Assembly (NCBI RefSeq): GCF_001904745.1
Contig: NZ_MRCD01000101.1
Coordinates: 1 to 32,476 of the forward strand
Length of the DNA stretch: 32,476 bases
From: Calothrix sp. HK-06
Lineage (GTDB): Bacteria; Cyanobacteriota; Cyanobacteriia; Cyanobacteriales; Nostocaceae
Direction of reading: 5' to 3'
Part shown: piece after piece, positions 15,654 to 23,819 of the stretch
How the letters are laid out: the number at the start of each line of letters is the position of its first letter
Numbering within the stretch: position 1 is the stretch's first letter
Made by a program: the position numbers and the translations under genes
Notes under the pieces: generated by a model
What the model was told of the DNA's origin: nothing
Seen by the model: the letters and a program-made list of their open reading frames with translations, nothing else
Databases searched by the model: none

Positions 15654-15787
15654 GTGTGTTAGCCTTTCCTGGCAATTTCAAACAGCCACAAAGGGCGTTT
15701 CTCAGGCGCCCACACTGGAATCTCTACTCAGCAGATTCCGATTAGACTCTTTATAGAATCTTTCGTATGCTTACTAGGCTAACACAC
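15654..15787 (+). ncRNA. Candidate structured RNA in rep leader
   Basis: A perfect 12-bp terminal stem (GTGTGTTAGCCT 15654-15665 with AGGCTAACACAC 15776-15787) encloses 110 bases holding further hairpins: TGGC/GCCA with an 11-base loop, GGGCG/CGCCC with a 9-base loop, and a perfect 7-bp GGAATCT/AGATTCC with a 9-base loop. This nested multibranch arrangement has no coding explanation and sits 76 bp ahead of the rep operon. It may be a leader element, a copy-control RNA or the target of one. The strand is assumed from the operon; the dyad is equally foldable on the other strand. Confidence 0.5.
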
Positions 15788-15863
15788 TGTTTACTTACCT
15801 ACTTACTGTCATTGAGTCTGTAAAAGCTTTTGGGATTGCTCCAACAAAATATCAGGAGCGACT

Positions 15864-16097
15864 ATGCCAAAAACTTCTTCCCGTTACCCAGCAAGGGTTT
15901 TGCGGATAAAACCAATCGGTCTTATTTTACCGCAAAGCTCTAATGATAGCAATAGCACTAATAAACAGTGCCAGATATTCAGTCTCATTAAACTTAGGCG
16001 CCGTAAAGACGCGCTGGAATTGTTAGAAAGTCGTGGTTATTACGATGACGTAGCAATTTTCCTAATCAACTGCTTGCAACTTGAGGTGGTGCTATGA
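15864..16097 (+). CDS. Small basic protein, first gene of rep operon
   Basis: A 77-residue protein of unrecognised family. The N-terminus is basic (SSRYPARVLRIKPIGLILP), a Ser/Asn linker follows, and the C-terminal half is helical (LIKLRRRKDALELLESRGYY, DDVAIFLINCLQLEVV). AGGAG stands 6 bases upstream of the ATG. Its stop overlaps the next start (ATGA at 16094), so translation is coupled to the downstream genes. The high pI and position suggest a nucleic-acid-binding role in replication control, by inference only. Confidence 0.6.
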   Translation: MPKTSSRYPARVLRIKPIGLILPQSSNDSNSTNKQCQIFSLIKLRRRKDALELLESRGYYDDVAIFLINCLQLEVVL

Positions 16098-16273
16098 AAA
16101 CACGCCACCCTCACAGCCAAAGCAGAATTGCTTTAAATTCACCATGTCGAGCGTGTGGTTACAGGCATGGCTTGCTAATCGTTAGGTTTGAGAATGACCT
16201 TGGTTTTATTCGATGTGGTCGATGTGACGGCGCCCAGTACCCAGTAGAGATGATTCAGGAGGTAGCGGCATGA
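16094..16273 (+). CDS. Small zinc-ribbon protein, 59 residues
   Basis: Two CxxC knuckles, CRAC (residues 19-22) and CGRC (43-46), are separated by about 20 residues containing beta-strand character (HGLLIVRFEND). This is a compact zinc ribbon of the kind found in primase, transcription-factor and topoisomerase tails. It overlaps both neighbours by ATGA and has GAGGTGG upstream of the ATG. Being coupled to rep, it may be a replication accessory factor. One GGCGCC lies in the gene just after the second knuckle. Confidence 0.6.
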   Translation: MKTRHPHSQSRIALNSPCRACGYRHGLLIVRFENDLGFIRCGRCDGAQYPVEMIQEVAA

Positions 16274-16482
16274 TTACCTCGAAAGAATGGTTTACGTCTG
16301 AATCGGTTGGCTACCTCAGTGAATGCTTGCTGGCTTGCTCTAACCCGCAAATGCTAGCTGATTTACGCTCATTCGTTCCTGCCGCTGCATTAAGGGAAGC
16401 TGCTAAGAAATTGCCAAATGACCACAAAAAACAAATACGCGCGTGGGTTGAGCATCTAAATCAACTGGAGGTAGCAGCATGA
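16270..16482 (+). CDS. Small helical protein coupled to rep
   Basis: A 70-residue, all-helical protein (SVGYLSECLLACSNPQMLAD, REAAKKLPNDHKKQIRAWVE) of unrecognised family. It has a strong AGGAGG 8 bases upstream of the ATG, and its stop overlaps the rep start (ATGA at 16479). In the CyRepA1 plasmid pSYSA of Synechocystis, rep is also preceded by a small cotranscribed gene; whether this one is related cannot be judged by eye. It probably paces translation of rep. Confidence 0.6.
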   Translation: MITSKEWFTSESVGYLSECLLACSNPQMLADLRSFVPAAALREAAKKLPNDHKKQIRAWVEHLNQLEVAA

Positions 16483-19400
16483 ATCCTAAGCACCTCCAAG
16501 AATTTCAAAATAGCGCTATCGATAGCGATATCATCGAGCTTAATTTTAAATCGGTCGAACGTACAGAAGTACTATCAAGGCTGATACCAGATATTAATAT
16601 TGCTTCTGGCAAAGTCCACGCTGATGCTCAGTGGAGATGGATAAATCACCGCTACCAGGATTTAGGCTTGTCTGGTTGGTGGGCTTCTGGCATCGACCTG
16701 TTAACGATGCAACCGAGCGAATGGGGTTGTTTCAAGTCGGACCAGCCACGCATCGACCAAGAAAAATCTGAATTATTCTTGGCGCCACAATCAGGAATTG
16801 CCCCTAAAGTACACAAACAACTAATTGAGCTAACCCCGTGGATGGCTTGGGGTATCACGGTAAACCTGAAGCATATAAAATATGAGCATCCATCAAAAGT
16901 TCAAACCGAGATTTTTGCTCTCTGGGTTCCCGCACGTGTTTGGCAGAAAGTCGCGTTACGGTACAATGTTCATCTGCCAGATGATTATAAGAATTTACCT
17001 CTAAGTGCTTTTTGGCAATGGGTAATCGATAACCCAGGAATCCCAATTGTTCTAACTGAAGGCGCCAAAAAAGCAGCGGCAATACTTTCATGTGGGTATG
17101 TCGCACTAGCTCTCCCAGGTGTTAACGGTGGGTATCGACAGCCTAAAAATGATTTCGGGGAAAATGACGGACTACCTTTTTTGATTAACCCACTAAAGAT
17201 ATTTGCTCAAAAAGGACGCAGAATTTACTTCTGTTTTGATGCTGATGATAAGCAACGTACAGTTCGTAATGTAAATTTTGCCCTACATAAAACAGCTAAA
17301 CTATTTAATGCTGCTGGTTGCGAAGTTAAAGTTATTACCTGGAATCCATTACTAGGGAAAGGTATTGACGATGTACTTGCTGATACTGGCGCCGAACAAT
17401 TTGATGAACTTTATAAAAATGCGCTTGCTTTTAATGAGTGGCAATCACTCCAATTAAAACGATTAACCTATAAACCTAATCTAGTTTTAAATCAGCGTTA
17501 CTTAGGTGAAATTATCCTGCCTGCAAGTGCAAAGCTAATTGGCTTGAAGTCACCCAAAAACACAGGTAAAACCGAATTGATGAAATTTAATACGGCGCCT
17601 GTCATCCGCAGTGGGGAGAAATGCGTATTAGGTATAGTTCACCGCGTGCAGTTGGGATTGGGGACTGCTGACAGGTTGGGACTGTCCTTTGTCACAGAAA
17701 TTACTGGTGACTGGGTAGATAAAGAAGTTGGTAAAGCTAATGGCTTTTTCTTATGTATAGATTCATTACATGCTTTATCTCAGGCACGATTTAATCCTGA
17801 TGATTATAAGGGTTGCTGGGTTATTCTTGATGAAGTAGTACAGTTAATCTGGCATTTGCTAACTGCCGAAACCGATGTTAAGAAAAATCGGGTTTTAATA
17901 ATCAAGAACTTAAAAAAATTACTACAAAACGCTGAAAAAATAATTATTGCTGATGCTGATTTAAATGATGCAGCTATTGATTTTATCCGTAGTTTAGTAG
18001 GTTATGACGTAGAGCCTTGGATTGTAGAGAACCAGTATAAATTTGAGAATCCTTGGAAAGTTTACGAGTTTACAGATAAAAACGCTTCTCCTTTAATTAA
18101 GAAGCTACTGGAAAGGCTTAAAGCTGGTGAGAAGCATATGCTTTGTGTTTCTGGTCAAAAGCATAAATCTAAATGGGGCAGCATCAATTTAGAAGAGTAT
18201 TTTAAAAAGAAAATACCAGGAATTAAAATACTCAGAATTGATTCTCAAAGTGTTACCAATCCGAATCATCCAGCTTTTAAATGCACCAACGATTTAAATA
18301 AAATATTGCTAGAGGGACAATATGATTTAGTAATTGCTACGTCAACAATTGAAACTGGTGTTGATATTAAAGTTAACGTGTTTGATGGCGTTTGGGGAAT
18401 ATTCCAAGGTATTCAAACCACAGATTCTGTAAGACAACATTTATCTAGATACCGCCTTCCTGTACCGCGTTACGTTTGGATTAAGCAAATTGGTATTAAC
18501 CGCGTGGGTAATGGCGCCACTACTGTTAAAGAGCTAATTGCAAGCGAGCGTAAGAAAGATAAGCTAACTATTAAACAATTAATAAGCATTGGGTTTGAGG
18601 AAACTATTAATGATGATTTTGAGCCTATTTGTGTTAGCACTTGGGCAAAGCTAGGATGTGTAATAAATCTTGGTATGAGAGATTACCGTAACCAAGTTTT
18701 AAATGATTTAAAGTATGAGGGGCACATACTTTTAAATGCTTCTGAAACTTTGCTGATGCCTACGCCAGACGAAGCCGAAATCGTTAATGACCAAGTAACA
18801 GAAGTTCGTGATAACAATTATCAAGCATATAGAGAAAGTGTTGCTTCTTCCGATAGTCCTACATCTATTGAATTAGAAAAACTAGCACGTAAGCAAGAAA
18901 AAACAGACGAAGAAAGATTAATTGAGCATAAAGGACAGCTAGAAAATAAATATTTAGTTAATGTTACTCCAGAATTAATTGAGAAAGATGATAACGGCTG
19001 GTATTCACAAGTTAGATTACATTATTACTTTACTGAAGGTAGAGATTATTTACCTGACCGTGATAAAAAGATAATGAGTAATGCTCTTTCTGGAGGAGAC
19101 GGGCATTATTTTTTGATTGACACTAACTCTAATCAGATGGGAGTAAAGATAGCTACTCTTGATTACATTGGATTAGCCAATTTGTTAGAAGGGGGGGAAT
19201 TTAACGAATCTCACCCAACTATCCAAGATATATTTACTAAATGTAAAAACAATTCTTGGGAAATTAAAACACTGTTAGGACTTGATTTTTCTAAAACTAG
19301 CAAACCGATAGAATTGGTTCAGCGATTACTGCAAACCATTGGCTATAAAATGCCATTCCTACGACGTGAAGGCGGGAAAGGAAATCAAAAACGAATATAC

Positions 19401-20042
19401 GGTACACCTGCTGCTAACTTTGAAGTCAACGACGATGGAAAATTAATCTATAAAGGCGGGAAAGCTGTCCCTATATCTGATGGTCGTGAGGAAGTGTTTA
19501 TAAAGTGGTTAGAGCGTGATGAGTTGGCACGTCAAAAAGCAGTTGAGCAGAAAGCTAAATTGCAGGAAACTCCCCCAACACCTGCCGAACTCGCAGCTGC
19601 TCAACTCCGCGCGCTTACCAATTGGGGAGACTGCACCCTAAACCAAGAAGAAATCGACGCTGGTTGGGAACTACTAACCTTACAGGAGCAAAACGTTTTG
19701 CATCAAATTTTTGAAGACTGGCGCCAGTCTCAGGAACAACAGCCAGGAAATACAAACGACTCCCAACAAGCAGAAACAGGCGCCGACGAGGTATTCCAGT
19801 GGACTGGATGCCAATTTAAGCTAGTGACCAATTTGAGCCTAGACATTCAATTTCTACAGGAGCAATACACAAGTTTAGCCAAGTGGGTACAAGGTTTACC
19901 GTCTGACGTACTTACAGCTGATTCTGAACCAACCTATAACGGAATGCGGCGCGTATGGGTGGGCAATGCAGGCGCCTTAAAGTCGATTCCTTGCGAGTGG
20001 CTAGAGTTCGTTGGTTATCCGTTGCAGCCAGTTGCCGCTTAA
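16479..20042 (+). CDS. CyRepA1-family plasmid replication protein
   Basis: An 1187-residue primase-helicase-like initiator. About residues 185-300 form a TOPRIM/DUF3854 domain: IPIVLTEGAKKAAAIL (catalytic Glu in TEGAKK, about 193), LPGVNGGY, IYFCFDADDK (about 249-258) and GKGIDDVL. A superfamily-2-like helicase core follows, with KSPKNTGKTEL (Walker A, about 356-366), CWVILDEVV (Walker B, about 444), ATSTIETGVDI (about 619) and RQHLSRYRLP (arginine-finger-type motif, about 651). The C-terminal third is variable, with a Gln-rich linker. CyRepA1 proteins support replication of cyanobacterial plasmids. The gene is fourth in a translationally coupled operon. Seven GGCGCC boxes within it mark it as backbone. 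It is followed by a long inverted repeat. Confidence 0.88.
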   Translation: MNPKHLQEFQNSAIDSDIIELNFKSVERTEVLSRLIPDINIASGKVHADAQWRWINHRYQDLGLSGWWASGIDLLTMQPSEWGCFKSDQPRIDQEKSELFLAPQSGIAPKVHKQLIELTPWMAWGITVNLKHIKYEHPSKVQTEIFALWVPARVWQKVALRYNVHLPDDYKNLPLSAFWQWVIDNPGIPIVLTEGAKKAAAILSCGYVALALPGVNGGYRQPKNDFGENDGLPFLINPLKIFAQKGRRIYFCFDADDKQRTVRNVNFALHKTAKLFNAAGCEVKVITWNPLLGKGIDDVLADTGAEQFDELYKNALAFNEWQSLQLKRLTYKPNLVLNQRYLGEIILPASAKLIGLKSPKNTGKTELMKFNTAPVIRSGEKCVLGIVHRVQLGLGTADRLGLSFVTEITGDWVDKEVGKANGFFLCIDSLHALSQARFNPDDYKGCWVILDEVVQLIWHLLTAETDVKKNRVLIIKNLKKLLQNAEKIIIADADLNDAAIDFIRSLVGYDVEPWIVENQYKFENPWKVYEFTDKNASPLIKKLLERLKAGEKHMLCVSGQKHKSKWGSINLEEYFKKKIPGIKILRIDSQSVTNPNHPAFKCTNDLNKILLEGQYDLVIATSTIETGVDIKVNVFDGVWGIFQGIQTTDSVRQHLSRYRLPVPRYVWIKQIGINRVGNGATTVKELIASERKKDKLTIKQLISIGFEETINDDFEPICVSTWAKLGCVINLGMRDYRNQVLNDLKYEGHILLNASETLLMPTPDEAEIVNDQVTEVRDNNYQAYRESVASSDSPTSIELEKLARKQEKTDEERLIEHKGQLENKYLVNVTPELIEKDDNGWYSQVRLHYYFTEGRDYLPDRDKKIMSNALSGGDGHYFLIDTNSNQMGVKIATLDYIGLANLLEGGEFNESHPTIQDIFTKCKNNSWEIKTLLGLDFSKTSKPIELVQRLLQTIGYKMPFLRREGGKGNQKRIYGTPAANFEVNDDGKLIYKGGKAVPISDGREEVFIKWLERDELARQKAVEQKAKLQETPPTPAELAAAQLRALTNWGDCTLNQEEIDAGWELLTLQEQNVLHQIFEDWRQSQEQQPGNTNDSQQAETGADEVFQWTGCQFKLVTNLSLDIQFLQEQYTSLAKWVQGLPSDVLTADSEPTYNGMRRVWVGNAGALKSIPCEWLEFVGYPLQPVAA

Positions 20043-20052
20043 TACATGTTGT

Positions 20053-20299
20053 GGCTTGCAATCAAGAAGCACCCGGCTCACAAACAAGGCACTTTTTGGC
20101 TCACAATAAATGCAACTAAATTTACAAAAATAAATTCGATTCACAAAAAATCCAAATAAGTCAAAATGCTTACTTGTAAAGAGTTTGAGATACTTTGCGC
20201 TCCGCCCGCACTTCGCCCGATATCTTAAAATCTAGTTGCATTTATTGTGAGTCGAGAATTGTCTTGTTTGTAAGCCCAAGGGTTTATGATTGCAAGCTC
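20053..20299. repeat. Long imperfect inverted repeat downstream of rep
   Basis: Arms of about 72 bp point inward. The core CTCACAATAAATGCAACTA (20100-20118) is repeated perfectly inverted at 20233-20251. Outer blocks match imperfectly: GGCTCACAAACAAGGCA with TGTCTTGTTTGTAAGCC, and GGCTTGCAATCA with TGATTGCAAGC. The centre (20125-20225) is AT-rich on its left half and GC-rich on its right. No target duplication or coding capacity is seen. It may be a MITE, a replication or resolution site, or a large terminator. The remainder to 20435 shows nothing further. Confidence 0.7.
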
Positions 20300-20435
20300 C
20301 TACAAATATCTATGTGCCAATACAGTTTTGCAAGAGCTTAACCTGAGCCAAAACTATATTGAACCTATGGCAACAGTTACACATGCAAACATTTTTGAAA
20401 TAAATCACAATTAGTAACGTAAGAATAGAAATTAT

Positions 20436-20996
20436 TTAAGATTTCTGAATACGGTTAGAATTGCGGTATAAGCGTCCTAGCGCAATTAATCTTTCTGTCA
20501 TACCATTCATCGAATCGTGGCATATATTAGCCATCTCTGCTGGGAGAATTTCATTCTCTGCAAGGCATTGCACTGCTTCCAAAATATCCATTTGTGATGT
20601 TTTGAGATTTAACAGTTGTGACCGTCTCTCTGAAATTTTTAAAAGGCGGTCAATTGCCCTTAAATCTTTCTCTTCCTCCAATTTTTCCAATACGCAAGCG
20701 AGTGCCATATCAAGATATTCACATTCTTGTTTTATTAGCCGATATCGATTCTCAAAACTAAAAAATTGCTGAAGCTCTTCAGCGACTACCTTTGCTGCTG
20801 TTTGGGCTGTTGCAGCTACTGTAGCTTTCACAACTTCTTGAGCAATAACTTTTTCTGCATCAAGAAAGCCTTCCAGTTTAGTCCACCTTTGTAGAGTCCG
20901 AATCGAAACACCAACTTTTGCGGCTACTTCCGCTTGCGTCATTCCTGAAGATAGTAAAGTTAAAGCTTCAATTTGCTTTGAGGTCAATTTAGACAT
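20436..20996 (-). CDS. HTH protein with helical C-terminus
   Basis: Starting at the ATG at 20996 (MSKLTSKQIEALTLLSSGM), residues 3-45 form a clear helix-turn-helix (SGMTQAEVAAKVGVSIRTLQ, then RWTK) like those of resolvases and small-terminase or IS-type regulators. An Ala-rich helix and long charged helices follow, suggesting an oligomerisation region. The longer frame from 21047 adds residues without homology character. Nested GACA/TGTC dyads lie just upstream, consistent with autoregulation. The cellular role is unknown; it could control plasmid genes or help replication. Confidence 0.65.
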   Translation of the reverse strand: MSKLTSKQIEALTLLSSGMTQAEVAAKVGVSIRTLQRWTKLEGFLDAEKVIAQEVVKATVAATAQTAAKVVAEELQQFFSFENRYRLIKQECEYLDMALACVLEKLEEEKDLRAIDRLLKISERRSQLLNLKTSQMDILEAVQCLAENEILPAEMANICHDSMNGMTERLIALGRLYRNSNRIQKS

Positions 20997-21031
20997 AATG
21001 TTTTGATGTATTAGTTCATTATATTTTGCAA

Positions 21032-21078
21032 CGACAGATAGCGACAAAAAGATGACAATACCTGTCGCTTTTTTGTCG
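21032..21078. promoter_or_regulatory. Nested CGACA/TGTCG dyads upstream of HTH gene
   Basis: CGACAG (21032-21037) pairs with CTGTCG (21062-21067), and GCGACAAAAAG (21041-21051) nearly mirrors CTTTTTTGTCG (21068-21078). The repeated GACA half-sites, 36 bp or more upstream of the start at 20996, look like operators for the HTH protein. Confidence 0.45.
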
Positions 21079-21115
21079 TTTTTTGTTTTAACTAAGCTAG
21101 AAGGCGGCTTTTACA

Positions 21116-21196
21116 ATGTTATGCCATAAAATCAAAGCGATTGAAGGCGCGCTGATTGAGATTCAAAGTATCCTATCGCGGTTCGAGCTTTCGTAG
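21116..21196 (+). CDS. Possible 26-residue small protein
   Basis: The frame reads MLCHKIKAIEGALIEIQSIL and ends SRFELS. It is amphipathic-helical, and GAAGG stands 16 bases upstream. Its composition is protein-like, but the length makes chance likely. No family is recognised. Confidence 0.22.
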   Translation: MLCHKIKAIEGALIEIQSILSRFELS

Positions 21197-21798
21197 GTTA
21201 TGGCGTACATATAGCGTAGCTGACACCAGGGGCAAGTAGTATGAAAACTCTGTTTGTAGTATACAGGAGTATAGCTAAAACCCTTATTATGCGCGTTACC
21301 ACATTGTGGTGACTTTGGTTAATTGAAAGCGATAATGGTTTAAATAATTTCAGGTCTATCGATAGCGAAAAGCATATACGGCAATATTATTGTTCCACTG
21401 ACAGTAAAGTTTTCAATTTTTGCGTGGCGCCTGGTGACAGCTTTGCTACAATTGCGCCAAAATAGGCGCCAAACTTGCTATTAAGAGCGCTCTACAACGA
21501 ATCACTAGTATAGAATAGTACAGATTGAGTCTAGGGATAAATACTCCGGATTTTCGGAGTATGGCAAAAAGTTATACTCAAAACGGGTTAGAACTTTACT
21601 TTTAAACAACCTTCAAAATCTTTAGATGCTACCCTGCGGGAAAACTACGTTAACGTTCGCGACTCATGACATAAGTTCAAATTTTACCCGTTTGGAGTAT
21701 ACATCAAATAATCTTTTGTACTGATATAACTCTTATGACAATAGCCTATTTCATTAATTACTAAGCATTTTATAAGTATCAAAAACAACAATAAATTC
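21197..21798. other. Gene-free stretch with GGAGTAT boxes and a hairpin
   Basis: No gene is supported. A perfect 8-bp hairpin (ATACTCCG / CGGAGTAT, six-base loop) lies at 21541-21562. GGAGTAT also occurs near 21266 and 21694, giving repeated boxes. ACCACA-T-TGTGGT near 21300 is a short palindrome. Two GGCGCC boxes stand at 21425 and 21464. Confidence 0.45.
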
Positions 21799-22254
21799 CT
21801 ATAAGGAATTATTGCTTGAAGTCCGAAAACCCTGACAATTATATTCTTGTATTAACGCTTCTAGTGAATCGACTCGCGCGCGCAGGTCTTGGTTTTGTTG
21901 TGCAACTTCTTCAAATTTCTTTACTAAACCCTCAAAATCCCTCGGACTATCTGCTGTCGTATTGCTATCTATACGAATATCTATGTTACTGGCTTCCGAA
22001 AGATGCGAGTGGTGCATAAATTGTACGTGCTTGTTAGCTTCTATTTCCTTCAATTTCTTTTCCAATCTTTCTATTTTTTTAGCTACCTCGGCTATACTAT
22101 TAGCTATGTGCGGTCCTTCTTCTTGGTTAATCCCCAAGAAAGTGTTGAGTGCCTGAATAACTAAATCAGTGGCTGTAACGCGCTCTGCTGCTGCTTTTTC
22201 CTGAAGTGCTGTAATTAGTTCTTCGGGAAGTTTGTAGTTTGTTTGTTTCCGCAT
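21799..22254 (-). CDS. RHH coiled-coil DNA-binding protein, paralogue A
   Basis: Starting at the ATG at 22254, the first 45 residues (MRKQTNYKLPEELITALQEK, then ATDLVIQALNTFLG) form a ribbon-helix-helix domain. A coiled coil follows (KKIERLEKKLKEIEANKHV), then a conserved central motif NIDIRIDS and a second coiled coil ending SLEALIQEYNCQ. A close paralogue lies at 27947 with the same N-terminus, NAIDIRIDSDTT and LEALIPEYNCQE. The longer frame from 22278 reads through the operator. A 30-bp dyad (22258-22287) directly upstream, shared with the paralogue, suggests autoregulation and cross-regulation. The role is unknown, perhaps an accessory partition or regulatory factor. Confidence 0.7.
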   Translation of the reverse strand: MRKQTNYKLPEELITALQEKAAAERVTATDLVIQALNTFLGINQEEGPHIANSIAEVAKKIERLEKKLKEIEANKHVQFMHHSHLSEASNIDIRIDSNTTADSPRDFEGLVKKFEEVAQQNQDLRARVDSLEALIQEYNCQGFRTSSNNSL

Positions 22255-22257
22255 AAA

Positions 22258-22287
22258 GGTATAGCTACGTATATACATAACTATACC
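22258..22287. promoter_or_regulatory. RHH operator dyad, paralogue A
   Basis: GGTATAG (22258-22264) and CTATACC (22281-22287) flank a near-palindromic ACGTATATACATA core. The same elements, AAATGGTATAGTT and TGTATATAC, precede the paralogue at 27947. The site ends four bases from the start codon. Confidence 0.6.
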
Positions 22288-22376
22288 ATTTGGGCAGCAA
22301 AATTTGACAAGACCATTCGCACTAAGTGAAAGGGCATTCTTCCGTACAGATGTTATAGCTTATACATGGAGGATTT

Positions 22377-23495
22377 ATGTTCGCATTTGACCCCGATTCT
22401 TTTTTAACAGAAGCAGAAGAGCTTGATTGCGAAAACACCATAAAATCTCTACTTAGTGCAAATGAGAAAATTGATTATTATCTTTGGCATTTAAAGTACG
22501 AAATTTTTTGCGACGATAAAAAATATTCAAAACTTGGTACGTTTGCAGATATTTGTAAATACTTACGTAAAGAGCATGATTTCCCCTTATCTGTTAACAC
22601 TTGTTATGACCGTGCGTTAGCTTATAAAGAGAAACGAATTATCACCGACAAGTTGGGAATTGATATTTCTCATCTCCAAATATCAGGCCATGCCTTGCAG
22701 GAGTTAAGGAAGATTAAGGACTTGGCAAGAAAAGAGCTAGTTTTAAAAAAGGCATTAAAAAATGCCAAAAACAATTCCAGCAATCAAATAACTGAGCCAG
22801 ATATCAAAATTGCCCTCAGTGAGGTAGAGCGGGAAGAACAATTAGCTGCTGACGATTCTCTGGTACCAGGTTCTGTACAACTAAAATTAATCGGTGGAGA
22901 CTTCACTGATGAAGAACAAGTGAAACAAAAGCAGAGTCGAGTTGGGCAAGTTAGTTACTTATATATCAGTGGCGCACCAGATGCAAACTTGAACCTTGAA
23001 GAAAAATCTGGACTACCACAGTACCGGACCGAAGGTGAGCGTCTTGAATACACTATCATCGAGGACACAACAGCGGAAAGCGACACATCACGAAACAGCT
23101 TTCAATCTCATAACCAAGGACTCAGCTTCCCAAAAGGTCGGATTTTTTTGTGGAACAAAATGCGTTTCCGTTCCACAGCTGAGATTGCAATTGCCTATGC
23201 ATTAGATTGCCAAAATGTTGAAGTGTACTTTCCTAATTGCATCGCTAGATGCCACGAACAAGGTGTCCCCACGAATAAAGAGCCTGATTTCCTCGTTATC
23301 CACAAAGGTAGAACGGGAATTTTAGAAGTAGATGGTCCGCATCACACTTCTGAACGCCGAGTATTGGAACAGGAACGCGAACGCTTCTTTCGGTTGAAAA
23401 GTGTCCGCATCGTCGAACGCTATGAGGCGCAACGGTGTATAAATGAGCCGCATGATGTTGTGCGCGAGTTTCTACGGCTTTTGACAATGAATTGA
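22377..23495 (+). CDS. Protein with C-terminal PD-(D/E)XK nuclease domain
   Basis: A 372-residue protein. The N-terminal half (about 20-130) is helical and may bind DNA (FADICKYLRKEHDFPLSVNT, KRIITDKLGIDISHLQISGH). A charged linker follows. The C-terminus (about 255-370) looks like a restriction-endonuclease fold related to DUF559: MRFRSTAEIAIAYAL, EVYFPNCIA, KEPDFLVIHKGRTGILEVDG with Asp304 and Glu317-Val-Asp319, then RFFRLKSVRIVERYEA. This suggests DNA cleavage or repair. GGAGG stands 6 bases upstream of the ATG. No GGCGCC occurs from 21470 to 24173, so it may be newer to the replicon than its neighbours. Its target and partner are unknown. Confidence 0.65.
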   Translation: MFAFDPDSFLTEAEELDCENTIKSLLSANEKIDYYLWHLKYEIFCDDKKYSKLGTFADICKYLRKEHDFPLSVNTCYDRALAYKEKRIITDKLGIDISHLQISGHALQELRKIKDLARKELVLKKALKNAKNNSSNQITEPDIKIALSEVEREEQLAADDSLVPGSVQLKLIGGDFTDEEQVKQKQSRVGQVSYLYISGAPDANLNLEEKSGLPQYRTEGERLEYTIIEDTTAESDTSRNSFQSHNQGLSFPKGRIFLWNKMRFRSTAEIAIAYALDCQNVEVYFPNCIARCHEQGVPTNKEPDFLVIHKGRTGILEVDGPHHTSERRVLEQERERFFRLKSVRIVERYEAQRCINEPHDVVREFLRLLTMN

Positions 23496-23601
23496 GAACG
23501 GTGGTTGGGAGTAAATGAGCAATCGTACAGAAAGTTACGCGCTTGGCTGTAACCCTTACTAGATAAGGATTCTGCCAATCAATATTTTTGGAAATTCTCA
23601 A

Positions 23602-23706
23602 TGTACCAATTAACCTATACTCTGTTTAGTACGGCAAATGAGTACGGTACAGCAAGGGTTTCAGGCTTCTAAATTTCAGGACCTTCAATTGGTACAGTTT
23701 TTTTTC
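23602..23706 (+). ncRNA. Possible intrinsic-terminated RNA or long terminator
   Basis: TGTACCAATT (23602-23611) pairs perfectly with AATTGGTACA (23687-23696), followed by G and nine T residues. The 75-base interior has repeated AGTACGG and an AAGG/CCTT pair. It may be a small RNA ending at its own terminator, or simply the terminator of the nuclease gene 107 bp upstream. The rest of 23496-23819 shows nothing else. Confidence 0.4.
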
Positions 23707-23819
23707 CTGGTGATCAATTCCTTAACGTAACTTTCTGTTTAAATCCCCATCTCGCGATTGTTACTTGCGACTCGCGACTTACGAAAAAGCGACTTGTTCT
23801 TTAATGTACAGTTCATAAA

